NCBI GenBank assembly: GCA_000827325.1
Contig: KN832880.1
Span: 34,975-73,427, forward strand
Direction: 5' to 3'
Length of the DNA stretch: 38,453 bases
Source: Oidiodendron maius Zn
Taxonomy: Eukaryota; Ascomycota; Leotiomycetes; Myxotrichaceae
Shown here: piece by piece, positions 1 to 10,460 of the stretch
Layout of the letters: each line of letters opens with the position of its first letter
How positions within the stretch are numbered: the stretch's first letter is position 1
Notes under the pieces: model-generated
What the model was told of the DNA's origin: nothing
Databases searched by the model: none
What the model saw: the letters and a program-made list of their open reading frames with translations, nothing else
Program-made: the position numbers and the translations under genes

Positions 1-539
1 TGGTGCTGTATGCTTTTGACTCGCACGAGTTGGGCTATATGGTCTGATCCAGCGTAGTCTTGGCCCCCCTCATAGCGTACCTGCAGCGTCTCTGTATACC
101 ATGCAAGGTCTAATGTTCCGTCCCTATCCTCTCTACGCTCTGTGTTTCTCCGCCTAGTAGGTTCTCCCCATGGTGTAGCTAGTGCGAGGTTCCAGCGTTG
201 TGTCAGTGAGAGGAGCACTTCTGCATGTTGCGATATTCTCCCTTCTCTATCCCATTGTGGGTGATGGAGGTTCATATCGCCTACTACCAGGTGGCGACCC
301 TCTGGCGGTCTCTCAGGGAGTGTCTGGAGAGGGCTCTGCCAGTCTGTTCCCTCACATGGTGAGTATATTGACCATATTGTTAGCGGTTCAGGCTCAGCCT
401 TGAAGGTGACCCTACACCAGTTTGTCCCTGTAGCCTGCGACCACCCTGCGATCCCGTGGCGTTTATGGATGTATAGCGCTGCCTGGCTGACTATTAAAGT
501 AACTATAATAGAACTATATAGAAAGCCTTTAAGCTCTAT
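1..539 (-). pseudogene. LINE (non-LTR retrotransposon) endonuclease fragment, runs off the left edge
   Basis: The minus strand is open from about 539 to the window edge and reads as an apurinic-like (EEP) endonuclease of a fungal LINE. Visible landmarks in order are a segment with an AALYIHKR-like start (about 430-480), IWSIYSPC (about 345-385), the catalytic-core motif GDMNLHHPQWD (about 249-287), and GSDH near the C-terminus (39-50). These correspond to the GDFNxHHxxW and SDH motifs of the family, which nicks target DNA for target-primed reverse transcription. The reverse transcriptase would lie beyond position 1. Base composition is balanced and there is no stop, so this part escaped RIP, whereas everything right of about 490 is AT-rich. 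The first in-frame stop upstream is TAA at 540-542. The true N-terminal part of the domain is not recognisable beyond 490. Whether it belongs to the same family as the other LINE copies here cannot be tested, because those lack this domain. Confidence 0.8.
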
Positions 540-906
540 TTAAAAGCAAGATTTAAAGATACTCTATAATATTACTACTAGTATATAGTATATATTTAAT
601 AAAGAAAGAGTAAACAAGATATCTATTAATATCTAAAGAATATTAAAAGATAAGTTAGATAAGTATATCTCTATTAATAGAGAAAACCTTTATCTTAAGA
701 GAAAATATAAGTATATTAAAGTAAAGTAGTAGAGAGAGATTCTAGTTATAGATCCCTTTAAGTTTAATAATTCTATAGACTTTATCTCTAAATACTCTAA
801 ATAATAACTTTAAAGAGAGAGTAATATAAGGATCTAGCTTCTATCTTTAAGGTTCTAGAATAGTAATTATACTAAAATATAGAATTTTATATTTAATCTA
901 GAGAAC
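491..906 (+). pseudogene. RIP-degraded remnant of unrecognised coding sequence
   Basis: Starting just right of the GC-balanced endonuclease fragment, the plus strand keeps one reading frame for about 400 bases if TAG/TAA are read as mutated glutamine codons. The reading is lysine-, glutamine- and isoleucine-rich. A LINE (915-2645) interrupts it. After the candidate target duplication the same kind of frame seems to resume at 2654-2880. The style resembles a retrotransposon Gag or transposase, but I do not recognise the family. AT content is very high and C:G to T:A decay is extreme. Confidence 0.3.
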
Positions 907-914
907 TAGTTCTA
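907..914. repeat. Candidate target-site duplication of LINE A, left copy
   Basis: TAGTTCTA here is repeated at 2646-2653 on the other side of LINE A; with one RIP-type C/T difference the match extends one base outward. Eight bases in AT-rich DNA is modest support. Confidence 0.45.
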
Positions 915-2645
915 TTATTATTATTATTATTAATACTCTATTTAGCTATCTAGCTATAGAATCTCTATTAGAAATATTATAAGATAAACTATACTCTTAA
1001 AGCTAAATAAAACTCTTATATATTAGTCTTTATATATATAAAGTATCTTTATCTAATCCTTATTACTACTTAGCTAGTCTTACTACTAACTATATAATAC
1101 TATCTAGAGTCTCTATAGCCCTCTTTCTTTCTCCTTCTTCTAGTCCTAGATTACTATATATCTATAGGCTTACTAGAACTTAAAGAGATAGCTAGTAGCT
1201 AGTAGCTACTTTACTACTATCCTTATATAGACTAGGTTTACTATTACTATAATAGCCTAGCTACTATAAGCTTTATAAAGAGAGATAGTAGCTAGTTAAA
1301 GTACTATATTAATAAAGACAATTAAACTAAGGAGAGAAAAGCTCTCTAGATAAATGCTTAACTATATAAATACTACTTAGCCTAGATTAAACCTAATATC
1401 AAGAGGATATAGCAAATCGCTAGCAGCTACTCTAGCCTACTAGTCCTAATCTATTATAAATCCTCTTTAACTACTATATCTAGATCCTAGCTACTGCTAG
1501 TCTAATAGAACTACTCTATCCTAGCCTAGCTAGGCTATTATAATTACTACTATAAAGTTATAGATAGTTTAAAGAGAGTATAGTAGAAGGGCTTTCTAAA
1601 GCTTCTTTCTCTTTTATTATAGTTCTAGATAATAGAGGACTATATAGACTAGTATTTCCTCTATAATACTATAGTAATAGAGTAGTATATTTACTTCTAG
1701 AACTCTTTACTAGAATAAAAATACTTAAAGTCTTACTTTATCTATATAGATCTATATAAGAAGGGAGCTTTTATACTTCTTAAAGCTCTAGTATTTCTAG
1801 AGTACTTTCTTCCCTTTAAATTTAGAGTCTATATCTACTAGTTTTATACTAGATTCTTCTTAAGACTTTATCTATATTTTAATCTTACTTTCCTACTATA
1901 GTCTCTAGTCTTTCTTTATTACTTTATCTATTATTAGCTTCCCTTTAGTATACTACTTATTTATCTACTTTGTCTTCTATTCTCCTCCCTTAAGTAGAAG
2001 TTATAGTTCTACTAGCCTAATTCTTATCCTTTACTATTAGAGATAAGTTACTACTATAGTATAGATACTATATATCTTTTTAGCTATATTTATATATTTA
2101 AGCTTTAACTTAAATTCTATAACTCTTTTATTAAGGTATATATAGATTAATAAAGTAGTTACTTTAACTTTAAAGTATTAAATCTAAGTTATATAATATC
2201 TTCTAATTATTATATAGAGATAGTTAGACTATACTATATTAAAGTAGTTAGTAATATCCCTAAAGCTTATCCTTACTTTATTAGATTTATACTATATAGA
2301 TATTCTATATACTATTATTACTCTTATAACTTTAGTATAGATTTCTTTTATATAGATTAGACTATATCTCTAGACTAATACTATAAGCTTTATAAATATA
2401 AGCTTCTAGATAACTAGCTTTTTCTTAACTTCTTTTAAGTAATAACTCTATTAGAGCTTTCTATCTAGTTAGACTCTAAGGAATTAGACTAACTCTACTA
2501 GATTAATTATATATTCTACTAGATAAACTACCTTTAAAAACTCTATATACTTCTAGATAAAGTATATAAGTTTATTCTTTTAAGGAGTAAACTCTATACC
2601 TTTTATTTTAGTCTAGTATTTATAGAGTAGTAGAATTAAGGTTAT
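915..2645 (-). mobile_element. LINE A: 5'-truncated Tad1-like LINE, RIPped, interrupted by a solo LTR
   Basis: The minus strand is the 3' part of the same LINE family as 33431-35579. The (TAA)n tail is at about 915-931 (read as TTA repeats on plus). The 3' UTR and C-terminal zinc-knuckle region follow to about 1780, then the region between the reverse transcriptase thumb and the knuckle up to about 2627. Alignment by eye with the less mutated copies at 35270-35540 and 35790-36300 shows almost exclusively C to T and G to A changes. A 295-bp solo LTR with its own duplication is inserted at 1248-1542. Clear similarity to the plus copy stops at about 2627, so this copy is 5'-truncated before the RT catalytic motif and carries no X module. 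The right boundary is taken from the candidate 8-bp duplication. Confidence 0.8.
1248..1542. repeat. Solo LTR of the gypsy family, with 5-bp target duplication
   Basis: This 295-bp block has the same length and sequence (apart from RIP changes) as the LTRs at 17689, 23774, 25206 and 31291. It begins TATAATAG and ends CTATTATA, the RIPped form of TGTAATAG..CTATTACA inverted ends. It is flanked by ATTAC at 1243-1247 and 1543-1547, a perfect 5-bp duplication. No internal sequence remains, as expected after LTR-LTR recombination. The flanks join into continuous LINE sequence, matching around 36093-36130, so the LTR landed inside LINE A. Confidence 0.92.
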
Positions 2646-2653
2646 TAGTTCTA
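2646..2653. repeat. Candidate target-site duplication of LINE A, right copy
   Basis: TAGTTCTA, matching 907-914. Confidence 0.45.
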
Positions 2654-2890
2654 GATTTTATAGTTATTTAATTTTATATTAAGGTTTAAGGTTAAATATA
2701 AAGTATAAATTAAAATCACAAAAGTTTTTTTTTTAGATAGTCTATTTATTTATAAACTATATTATATTAAAATAATATTATAATAAATTTAGTTTTTATC
2801 TAATATAGCTAATACTAGAACTATTAGAGGTTTTAGTAATTCTTAAGCTTATCTTAAGCTTTTAAGCTTAAGAGATAATCTAGTCTTAAT
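2654..2890. other. AT-rich RIPped flank, no recognisable gene
   Basis: AT-rich sequence between LINE A and the GC-balanced Helitron fragment. A plus-strand frame consistent with the 491-906 remnant can be followed with mutated stops, but no family is recognisable. The composition changes sharply near 2890. Confidence 0.5.
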
Positions 2891-2907
2891 ACTCGAGCTT
2901 TTTCGAT

Positions 2908-4101
2908 TCAATAAAAGGCCATGAGATTCTCCAGTGTTGGTTTAGATAATCTAGCCCATGAAATCATCACATACTTGTGAAGTTCTAGAGCCGAAGATAG
3001 AAGTATCGTTAATAGCCATGATAGATCTTGCTTAAAGGTGATAAAGTGGCCCCGACTCCCACTGTACTCTATTCCTGATAATCTTCCACCACTAGTCAAC
3101 TTGACGATTGCGGCAATAGAATATGCTAACACGATCACACACTCCTCAATATAGGTGAGACCTTCTAACTCAACAGGATATGCTTGGCATAGTGTAGTAT
3201 TAATGAAATTATTACCCGAGAATTTAGGGGCCTTATTCTCCCGTAGTGAAATTTTGCATTCATTGCATAAGGTCACTAGACTTTCCCTAATCCTACAGCT
3301 GTCTAGATATGACAGATTTGCGGATATATAGGGCTCCTCTTTAGTAACCTGGAATAGGCTCCCGGTTTCCAAAAGGACACCACATGACGCGCACGACTCT
3401 CGTCTAGACCCAGTTTCGAGAATTTGGTAGTACTCTTTAGTACATTTCCGCAAGATTGAAGAAATTATTATAGGGGGGAAGGCTTCGCTTGCCACTGCAA
3501 TCCTAGAGTGCTCTTCTTCTAATAGCCTTAACCTCGTGCAAGAGTTTTCCTTCACTTGGGATAGCTCCTGAACTCGCGGCCTCTGGACTCGTGGCGACCT
3601 CTCCTCAAACACTATATTCTGTATTAATCGTGACTCTGCTCGGATCTTCTCTCTCGTTTCCTCAACTAGCTCTGATGGGAATGCTTGTAAACTAGCTGCT
3701 ATTGGACTCGACTGTCCATTACGGAGCGTTTGAATCCTCGGGATTTGAATCCTTGGAGTCTGAGTTGTTGGGGGGTGAACTCTAGGCATTAAAACTCTCG
3801 GTGTGTCCTTGATTACTATATCCTGGAGTAGTTGAGATTCTGCTCGGATGCTTGTTCTCGTTTGCTCGACGAGCTCTGACAGGAACGCATGTAAATTAGT
3901 CGTTATTGAGCTTAACTGGAGAACCCTATCTGAGGGTAGCAGCTCTCGGCTGGGGGGCACCTGAATTCGAATCCTTGGGCTTTGAACTCTCCGTTCCCTA
4001 CTCGGTCTCTCTTCAGCTCGGATCCCAGCTACTATTGAACTTGACTGTTGCACTCTTCCATCTTCTATTACCTCCTGACTGCATGGCCGAGGAAGATTCA
4101 T
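2908..4101 (-). pseudogene. Helitron Rep/helicase protein, N-terminal part with DUF6570-like domain, truncated
   Basis: A 397-codon open frame starts at ATG 4099-4101. Residues about 1-185 are low-complexity and contain two diverged copies of a repeat (an AFxSELVEx3R..IRAES core, at about residues 72-95 and 137-160) separated by PRIQIPRIQ-like stretches. Residues about 235-397 match the region that precedes the Helitron Rep domain in fungal elements: a Cys pair (CASC), a second Cys pair (CNEC), then PKFSxxNxxNxxLCQ, YPxELEGLTxxEEC, GGR, and RGHFIxxxQD. The frame ends in TGA at 2908-2910, where family members have an aromatic residue. The same frame reads on as IEKARVLRL for a few codons, so the stop is probably a RIP-type TGG to TGA change. 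The Rep and helicase domains are missing. Full-length members are well over 1,000 residues, so this is a broken fragment. Codon composition is normal, unlike the AT-rich DNA on its left. Confidence 0.75.
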
Positions 4102-4515
4102 AATGATATGATATTAATATGAATTTGAATTTTTATATAAGGATGTAATCTCAATCGTGAAAGAATTCGATCATAGGTGCTAGTATGCAGTGCAGTTTAA
4201 TAGTTGTTATTGTAATTGATTCTCCTCCCCATCCAGTATGGAGTATGGAGTATAATGTAATGTAATATATGATTGAAATTTTATGGAAAATTCTATGGAA
4301 TGGAAGGTGCCAACGTATGAGACATCCGCTGAGCTGGCTCGTAGTCGAATAAAAAAAGTGACCCAAGCCCAAAGTGATTGGCCAAAAACACGTGACGACC
4401 ACGCCGCCATCTTGTTCAGCTTTTGTCCCTTCAGTCGTAACCTCCCTCAGGCATTTCTTTACCATTAGAATTATAGAATTATTATTGACTAAATATTACA
4501 TACTTAAACTACTTA
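4102..4515. other. Spacer upstream of the Helitron fragment
   Basis: Balanced composition from about 4280 to 4450, including a CACGTG E-box-like site near 4390. Short open frames on both strands overlap one another and have no recognisable features. No gene is supported. It could hold the 5' leader of the Helitron reading frame. Confidence 0.4.
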
Positions 4516-4520
4516 TAATA
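4516..4520. repeat. Copia target-site duplication, left
   Basis: TAATA, repeated at 9509-9513. Confidence 0.8.
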
Positions 4521-4821
4521 TATTGGCCAGAAATAAAGGGTCAATATAGGAAGGTGTTGCACAGGTCGTAATCGTGAATCAAGGTGAAACTCAGTTATAT
4601 TGACTATAGGCTTTCAGCATAGCAGAATGCTGAAAGCAGTGGATAACTTAAGTGATGCAGAGACAACTAAGGGGTTTAGACTACAGAGCGCAACGCTTAT
4701 TATAAGCCTGCTTATATGGCAATATACGTAAGCCATTACGACTATACAGTCGTATGCTATTGCGTATATTGCCACTGCTTCTGAGACATCGTGACATATA
4801 TGCTTGAAGCCCTAGTCAATA
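4521..4821 (-). repeat. Copia 3' LTR
   Basis: Direct repeat of 9208-9508, 301 bp. It carries an internal inverted repeat (GGCTTTCAGCAT..ATGCTGAAAGC) around 4610-4640. In the other LTR the same stem is GGCTTTCGGCAT..ATGCCGAAAGC, so both arms differ in a paired way. Confidence 0.93.
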
Positions 4822-4829
4822 CTCCCCTG
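4822..4829 (-). other. Copia polypurine tract
   Basis: CAGGGGAG on the minus strand directly abuts the 3' LTR, the usual place for the plus-strand primer. Confidence 0.7.
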
Positions 4830-4872
4830 GCTGAATATATATATTTGAGTAAAAACACCTCGAATACCCTCC

Positions 4873-7800
4873 TTATTTGACCTCCTTTACCAGCGTCAGG
4901 AGTCTTATGAACCTTGCATATGCTGGTGATTTCAGGACCTTAGTTAGGCCATCAGCTGGCATACAGTCTGTAGGTATGTAGGCTAGTTGTAGCCTACCCT
5001 CTTCGACTTCCTGGCGTATTAGGTGGTATCGGACAGCTATATGCTTGCTTCCGCGATGAAAGGTGGGGTTCTCAGCCAATAAGAGTGTACCCTGGTTGTC
5101 CCCATATAGGGTAATAGGGTCTAAGTCCTGACCCTTATATTCTAATCCCTCTAGAAGGTATTGAATCCAGGCTCCCTCCTTAGCTGATTCTGATATAGCT
5201 ATATACTCAGCCTCTATACTAGACTGAGCAACTACTGACTGTTGCTTTGATTGCTATGATACTGGCCCTCCTGCTATAAAGGTTATGTATCCACTGGTCA
5301 ACCTGTATATATCACGGTCCCCAGTATAGTCTGAGTCTGTATACAGTCGAATATCCAGGTTGTACAGGCTGTATTTCAGCCCTCCGAGGATAATCCTATA
5401 TATTATAGTCCCCTTAAGGTATTGTAGGGCCCTCTTGGCTGACTTAATATAAGCTGGTGCTGGATTAACCAGGAATCGTGATAATATAGAGGCTATGAAT
5501 ACAATATTACACCTTGTTTGAGTAGCTAGGTAGTTAATTTGCCTGATCAGAGACTGATAGAGCTTGATTTGATCCTCGGAGGCTGTTCCCTGGTAGGGGA
5601 CTAGCGATTTGCTGGCTCCTGGATCAAGGGGTATTAATACAGCCCTGTATTCTAGCATACTGTACTGATCTAGGGTCTTGTGTATATATATGTCCTGACA
5701 GAGGGTAACCTGGTGCCTCTGTCTGTCCTATATAATCCTGACCCCTAAGAAGTATTGGCACTTGCCTAGGTCCTTTATATTAAAGGCCTCTGATAGCTGC
5801 TACTTCAGCTTCTTAAGCTCCTCCTCTTGCGGTCCGATCAGCAGGAAATCGTCTATATATATAACGATTATTAAGCCTGTATCAGTATATTGATATACAC
5901 ATTGATCCGCAACTAAGGGCAGGTATCCTAGCCTTTTAAATACTGCTTTCAGGGTAAGTTGCTAGAGCCAAGGTGACTGTTTTAGACTATATAGAGCCTT
6001 TTGGAGTAATAGGGCTGTCTCCTCTAGTTTAAATATATCAGGGAACAGCTCCTAGCTATCAGGCAGGTCAATATAAACCTCTTTATCAATATCGCTATAT
6101 AGGAAGGCTGATTTGATGTCTATCTGATCAACTATCCAGTTATTTGCTGCTGCTAGCCCTAGGACAATCCTCCAGGTGGCTGCATGTATAACGCCAGCAA
6201 AGGTTTGATCATAATCTAGGCTGTATTGTTGTTTATATCCTTTGACTACCTAGTATGCCTTATACTGGATAATCTGGTTATCAGCACCATACTTGATCTT
6301 GAATACCCACTTAGCATCTAGGGGCTTCTTGCCCTGGGCTTTAAGGTGGCCGTTGCTGACTGATATAGCTCTCCAGGTATTATTTTTAATTAAGGACCTT
6401 AGCTCTGTATATATAGCTTCCAGCCACTCTGGCCAGTCAGGTGAGTCCTTAGCCTCCTGGAGTGTTTTTGGTTCCTCATAGTCTGTAACAGCTGCTATAT
6501 ATCCGCTAACCTGTATGGCTAGTAAGGCAGTTGCAAATAGGGCTAGATTACCCTGGGTATATGATCGAGTGATCTGTTGGTTTGAGAGATCTAGGGGAGG
6601 ATAGTCCTGGCTACCCTGAGGTACCTCCTTATACCCCTGACTAGGCTCCTCTTGATCGATTTGATCTGGTAGTCCTGTCCGACTAGGTATCTCTGAACCT
6701 AGTTGAATAGTTGATAGTGCTGAAGCTCTTGGCTTATTCTTTGATCCTTTTGGTTAACCTCTCCCTCTAGGTACAGGTACTGGATTAGTATCAGGGTTAC
6801 TGTCACTATCCTCCTGATCTACCTCTGTATTAACTACTATAGTCAAGAGGGGGTTGTATTCCTGATCAAGGCTACCGTCTTCCCCTTGGCTAGTAGCTTT
6901 AGGGATATATCTGATTTCCCCTGGCAGCCAGGTTAAATTATCTGTATTTTCAGGGGTTTCTAGGTCTTCTAGAGGCTCTGACTTGTCGAATATATAGTGT
7001 GATGATTATACGATCTTTTGAGCCCTGCCTGGGAGGTAGACATGGTATATCTTACTCCCCTTAAACCCTACTAGGTAGCCTTCCTCTGTATAAGAAGCTA
7101 GCTTTATGCTCTTAACCTGTCTTTCCTTAGGGATATTTATATATACCTTACAGTCTAGGACATGTAGGTGGCTGATATCTGGCAAGTAGTTAGTGTCTTG
7201 TAGTCCTGGTTTGACCTGGCGTTTAAATGCTTCTGCTGGAGTTATCTTATCAAGTGATAAGGTGGCTATATAATTCATAATGTATACTGCTCCCAGTAGT
7301 ATTTCAGGCTACAATTCTGGTAGCAGGTTAGAGTCCTTAATAGTACTCCTTACCTTACTGAATATTGTATAGTTTATACACTCTGCAACACTATTCTGTT
7401 CTGGTGTATAGGGAGTGGTGATCTCAGACAGTATACTATGCTTCTTTAGGTACTGGACTAGCTTATATCCACTATACTCCTTGCCCCTATTAATCCGATA
7501 TGCCTTTACAGTGGTATTCCACTGTATCTTAACCAGTTGGTTGAAATGTACAATTGAATGATGTATATCACCCTTATTCTTATAGGACCAGGCCTATCTA
7601 GTATATGTTGCGTTATCTGTGAATAGGCTGGCCCATATATGGCTATTGAAGCTGACTGGTGATATTTTCTCAATATCGATATACACTAACTTAAATACGT
7701 TCCGTTGCCTTAGTTGAGGCATACGTGATACATTCCGAATCGAATTAGCCACCTGGTATATACAGTACAGGCCTGGCTCTAGCTCTAGCTCTGATTAGCT

Positions 7801-9141
7801 GGCTTTAATTGATATACCCTTTGTTATCTATACTGTCTCTTTTACCCTATCAATTGAGGTATATAGTAGACGTCTATACTATAGGTCTAAGGGCTTCGGC
7901 TTTGAGCTTACTGAGCTTAATAATGCATGTATAAATATAGGCTCCTTCACTACCTTTAGGAAGTACCCTGACTCAGTAGTCTTGATTAGAGCTACTGGTT
8001 TATCGCTACCAGTATAGAGGACTCCCTTCTTAAGGTAGTCTCCCCTAGTGCTTTTTTCAAACAGCTGTCTAGAGAAGAGGTTGATTGGTATAGAGGGTAA
8101 GTGCAATATATCCTTTAGCTCTAGCTTTAGAGGCTTGCCATTAATACCCTCGATCTCTATTCTGACTGTACTACTGCCTAGTGGCTTAGCAGGTCCATTG
8201 GCTGTTAATACAGTTGGTAAAGACCTATCGTTTGAAGTATACAACTTAAAGTTGGTATATATATATATAATATGCAATGCTGCACCATTATCGAAACACC
8301 AGGAGTGTCGGTCTAGCCCTGACTTAGTCAAAAGGGCCATTACTGAGAGTGCTAGAGTATCGTCTTTGTCGTCATTCTTCTTCTTCTGGTTCTTGCCCCT
8401 AGAGGGTCTTAGTTCAGGGTGCTTTGCCCAGTAGCTATTGTTATTATAGCTATCCTTTTTACAGTGGCCATACTTGACTGTATCACCCTTATTCTTATCA
8501 CTCTTACGACCCTTGCGTCCCTTCTTTGTGTCCGGCTTCCCACTATATAGTGCAGTTGTTGCTTTTTCGGCTTTCCGAGACTTATCCAGGATATCAGCTA
8601 TAAGGTCTAGCAGGGTTGGTGATGTTTTGCATGCATTAGACCTTTGCCAGTCTGCCTATACAGGGTACTGTATGTCTAGGAGAGCGATAAAGTTGATTGT
8701 ATAAACCTCCTCTAGTAGGGGTAGTCCAATCGTATCAAGCTTTGACTTAAGAGCCTTGTATTGGTCGACAAACACACCAATCGAGTTGTAGTGTTCGACT
8801 CTTAGGGTGTTGTATTTAGTCAAATACTTGTGCTTGAGGTTCCACCTAGTTAAGGTGTACCTCTGGTCGAGTAGGCATATCATTTTAGCTGGATCTATAA
8901 CCCCCTTTAGCCCTACAGCTGGTTCAGGGTGAACTGACCCTTTAATTGATATTGTGTATATCATCTTCTGGCAGTCGACTTCATCTGATTCAGGTATAAT
9001 CGACCCCTTTATGATAAACTTGGCTAGTCCTTTCAAGCCTAGGAACAGGGTTATATTATCCTTCCAGTCTTTATAGTTATCCTCTCCCTCTAGCTATATA
9101 GGCTTAGGGAGGAACATCGAGCTGGAGCCTTGATTGGCCAT
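4873..9141 (-). pseudogene. Copia gag-pol polyprotein with about twelve in-frame stops
   Basis: One frame runs from ATG 9139-9141 to TAA 4873-4875. Gag (about 9141-8400) reads well, but its zinc knuckle is damaged (Cys and His replaced by Tyr near 8460). The protease site reads CFDNGAALHI at about 8290, with Asn where Ser or Thr is usual. Integrase spans about 7870-7000. The Leu-Asp-Leu segment before its zinc-binding region is followed by a stop, and one catalytic-type Asp reads Asn (INRGKEY). The reverse transcriptase (about 6400-5700) keeps QIDIKSAFL and an intact YIDD at 5848-5859. RNase H (about 5340-4960) keeps the DSDYTGD and SSIEAEY motifs. Stops lie near 8653, 7877, 7832, 7594, 7310, 7004, 6756, 6053, 5963, 5803, 5730 and 5255. 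Most sit where Gln or Trp is expected, as RIP would give. Confidence 0.93.
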
Positions 9142-9207
9142 AATCGAGTGACTTGAGTTGAAACTGGATGATTCCGACTTCTCCTAATGCAACCGGTGCT
9201 TATAACC

Positions 9208-9508
9208 TATTAGCCAGAAATAAAGGGTCAATATAGGAAGGTGTTGTGCAGGTTGTAATCGTGAATCAAGGTGAAACTCAGTTATATTGACTATAGGCTT
9301 TCGGCATAGCAGAATGCCGAAAGCAGTGGATAACTTAAGTGATGCAGAGACAACTAAGGGGTTTAGACTACAGAGCACAACGCTTATTATAAGCCTGCTT
9401 ATGTGGCAACATGCGTAAGCCATTACGACTATACAGTCGTATGCTATTGCGTATATTGCCACTGCTTCTGAGACATCGTGACATATGTGCTTGAAGCCCT
9501 AGTCAATA
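9208..9508 (-). repeat. Copia 5' LTR
   Basis: 301-bp direct repeat of 4521-4821. On the minus strand the LTR is followed by GGTTATAAGCACCGG, the likely primer-binding site region (about 9193-9207). Confidence 0.93.
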
Positions 9509-9513
9509 TAATA
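9509..9513. repeat. Copia target-site duplication, right
   Basis: TAATA, matching 4516-4520. Confidence 0.8.
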
Positions 9514-9618
9514 TAAAACCCCGAGTTTTTGGGAGCTAAAATTCGATATTTTAAATTTGCACTCAAATAAATAATTTGGATACTTTACAATTCTTGACAG
9601 CTTGCAGCTCGAATATCT

Positions 9619-10261
9619 TCAAATCTTCTCATGATATACCGTCTTTCTTTCCCATTCATGGACTAGAACACTCATGGAAATAATATCCCACCACTCTCGG
9701 TCATATCAACAACCTTCCCGCTCTCTACCCTCTTCAAAAAACCCCAGTCTTTTATACACCTTATAAGCCTTTTGTGTTGTATTCACATACCTGCAATCCG
9801 ACCCTATGCAGCCCAGCCATCCTGAATCCCCAGTTTAGACCCGATTTAATTGCCTCGGGTCCGTATCCGCTGCCGTGATGCTCTTTGGCAATGACAATGC
9901 CCATGACTGTCGATCTATGATGAGTGAGATGCGCCAGAGGTGGATTTCTTAGGCTTAAGAAGCCAACTGGTGTCGGAGCCAGCGTCTTGCGTTCTTGGTC
10001 ATCGCCAGTGGCCTTGCCCTTAAGTCTCAGTGGATTCAGACGTTGATCCTGGAATCTTGCATATTATAACCCACAACAAAGCCCCGTGATCATACTTTTT
10101 CTGGCTTCCGCTGTTTCCTCAGCACTCCATGGACAGGGCAGAAGATTGACTGCGTTGATGAATACTTCTGGATTGCGATATGTGGAGAACAGAAATTGAT
10201 CATCTGTAGAGGTTTCGAGGGCACGATAGAGAAGACGCTCAGAGCGCCAAGTTCCGTCCAT
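9619..10261 (-). pseudogene. GNAT-family N-acetyltransferase pseudogene (RimJ/RimL-like)
   Basis: The minus strand reads as a small fungal acetyltransferase of the GNAT fold, which transfers acetyl from acetyl-CoA to an amine. Residues 1-65 are open from ATG at 10261. They are followed by a stop (near 10062), then TPVGFLSL, and the acetyl-CoA-binding motif A region (GIVIAKEHHGSGYGPEAI, about 9842-9903, with the family's Q/RxxGxG/A loop as HHGSGYG). Next comes WGFRMAGLHRVGLQVCEYN. A one-base frameshift at about 9778 follows, because the family's N-xx-RA..VYEKLGFxxEGR motif (here KAYKVYKRLGFFEEGR) is in another frame. An in-frame stop lies near 9686, then EWWDIISMSVL, ending at TGA 9619-9621. 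Three lesions make it non-functional unless an unrecognised intron removes the first stop. No RIP bias is obvious. The substrate is unknown. Confidence 0.75.
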
Positions 10262-10460
10262 TGCGCTGTGCTCTTCTTAAGACCAACGCATGTCTAATGC
10301 AGCAAAGTATAATAACAGCCCAACGATGGTGGTAGAGTTTCCGTGAAGGAGATATTAGGCTGGACCTTGCTCTTGCTATTAACACGTTCAAGGTGTGTGT
10401 CTAGTCCCTTACTCAGCCTACGGAGGCCGCCCAACCCCTTTTCAAACCAGTCTCTAGGTA
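10262..10460. other. Intergenic spacer
   Basis: Balanced composition. One short minus-strand open frame shows no family features. Nothing else recognised. Confidence 0.4.

Larger units (their letters stand above)
4521..9508 (-). mobile_element. Complete Ty1/copia LTR retrotransposon
   Basis: A 4,988-bp element on the minus strand: 301-bp LTRs at 4521-4821 and 9208-9508, a gag-pol frame between them (9141 down to 4873), a purine tract next to the 3' LTR, and a perfect 5-bp TAATA duplication. The LTR ends are TATTG..CAATA inverted repeats rather than TG..CA. The two LTRs differ at a small number of sites, mostly G/A or C/T. This is a much younger or less RIP-exposed insertion than the gypsy elements: its frame is broken by about a dozen stops but its amino-acid sequence is easy to read. 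Confidence 0.95.

Noticed and set aside
4151-4571. Several 61-104-codon frames on both strands
   Set aside because: They overlap each other and some run into the copia LTR; no recognisable domain.
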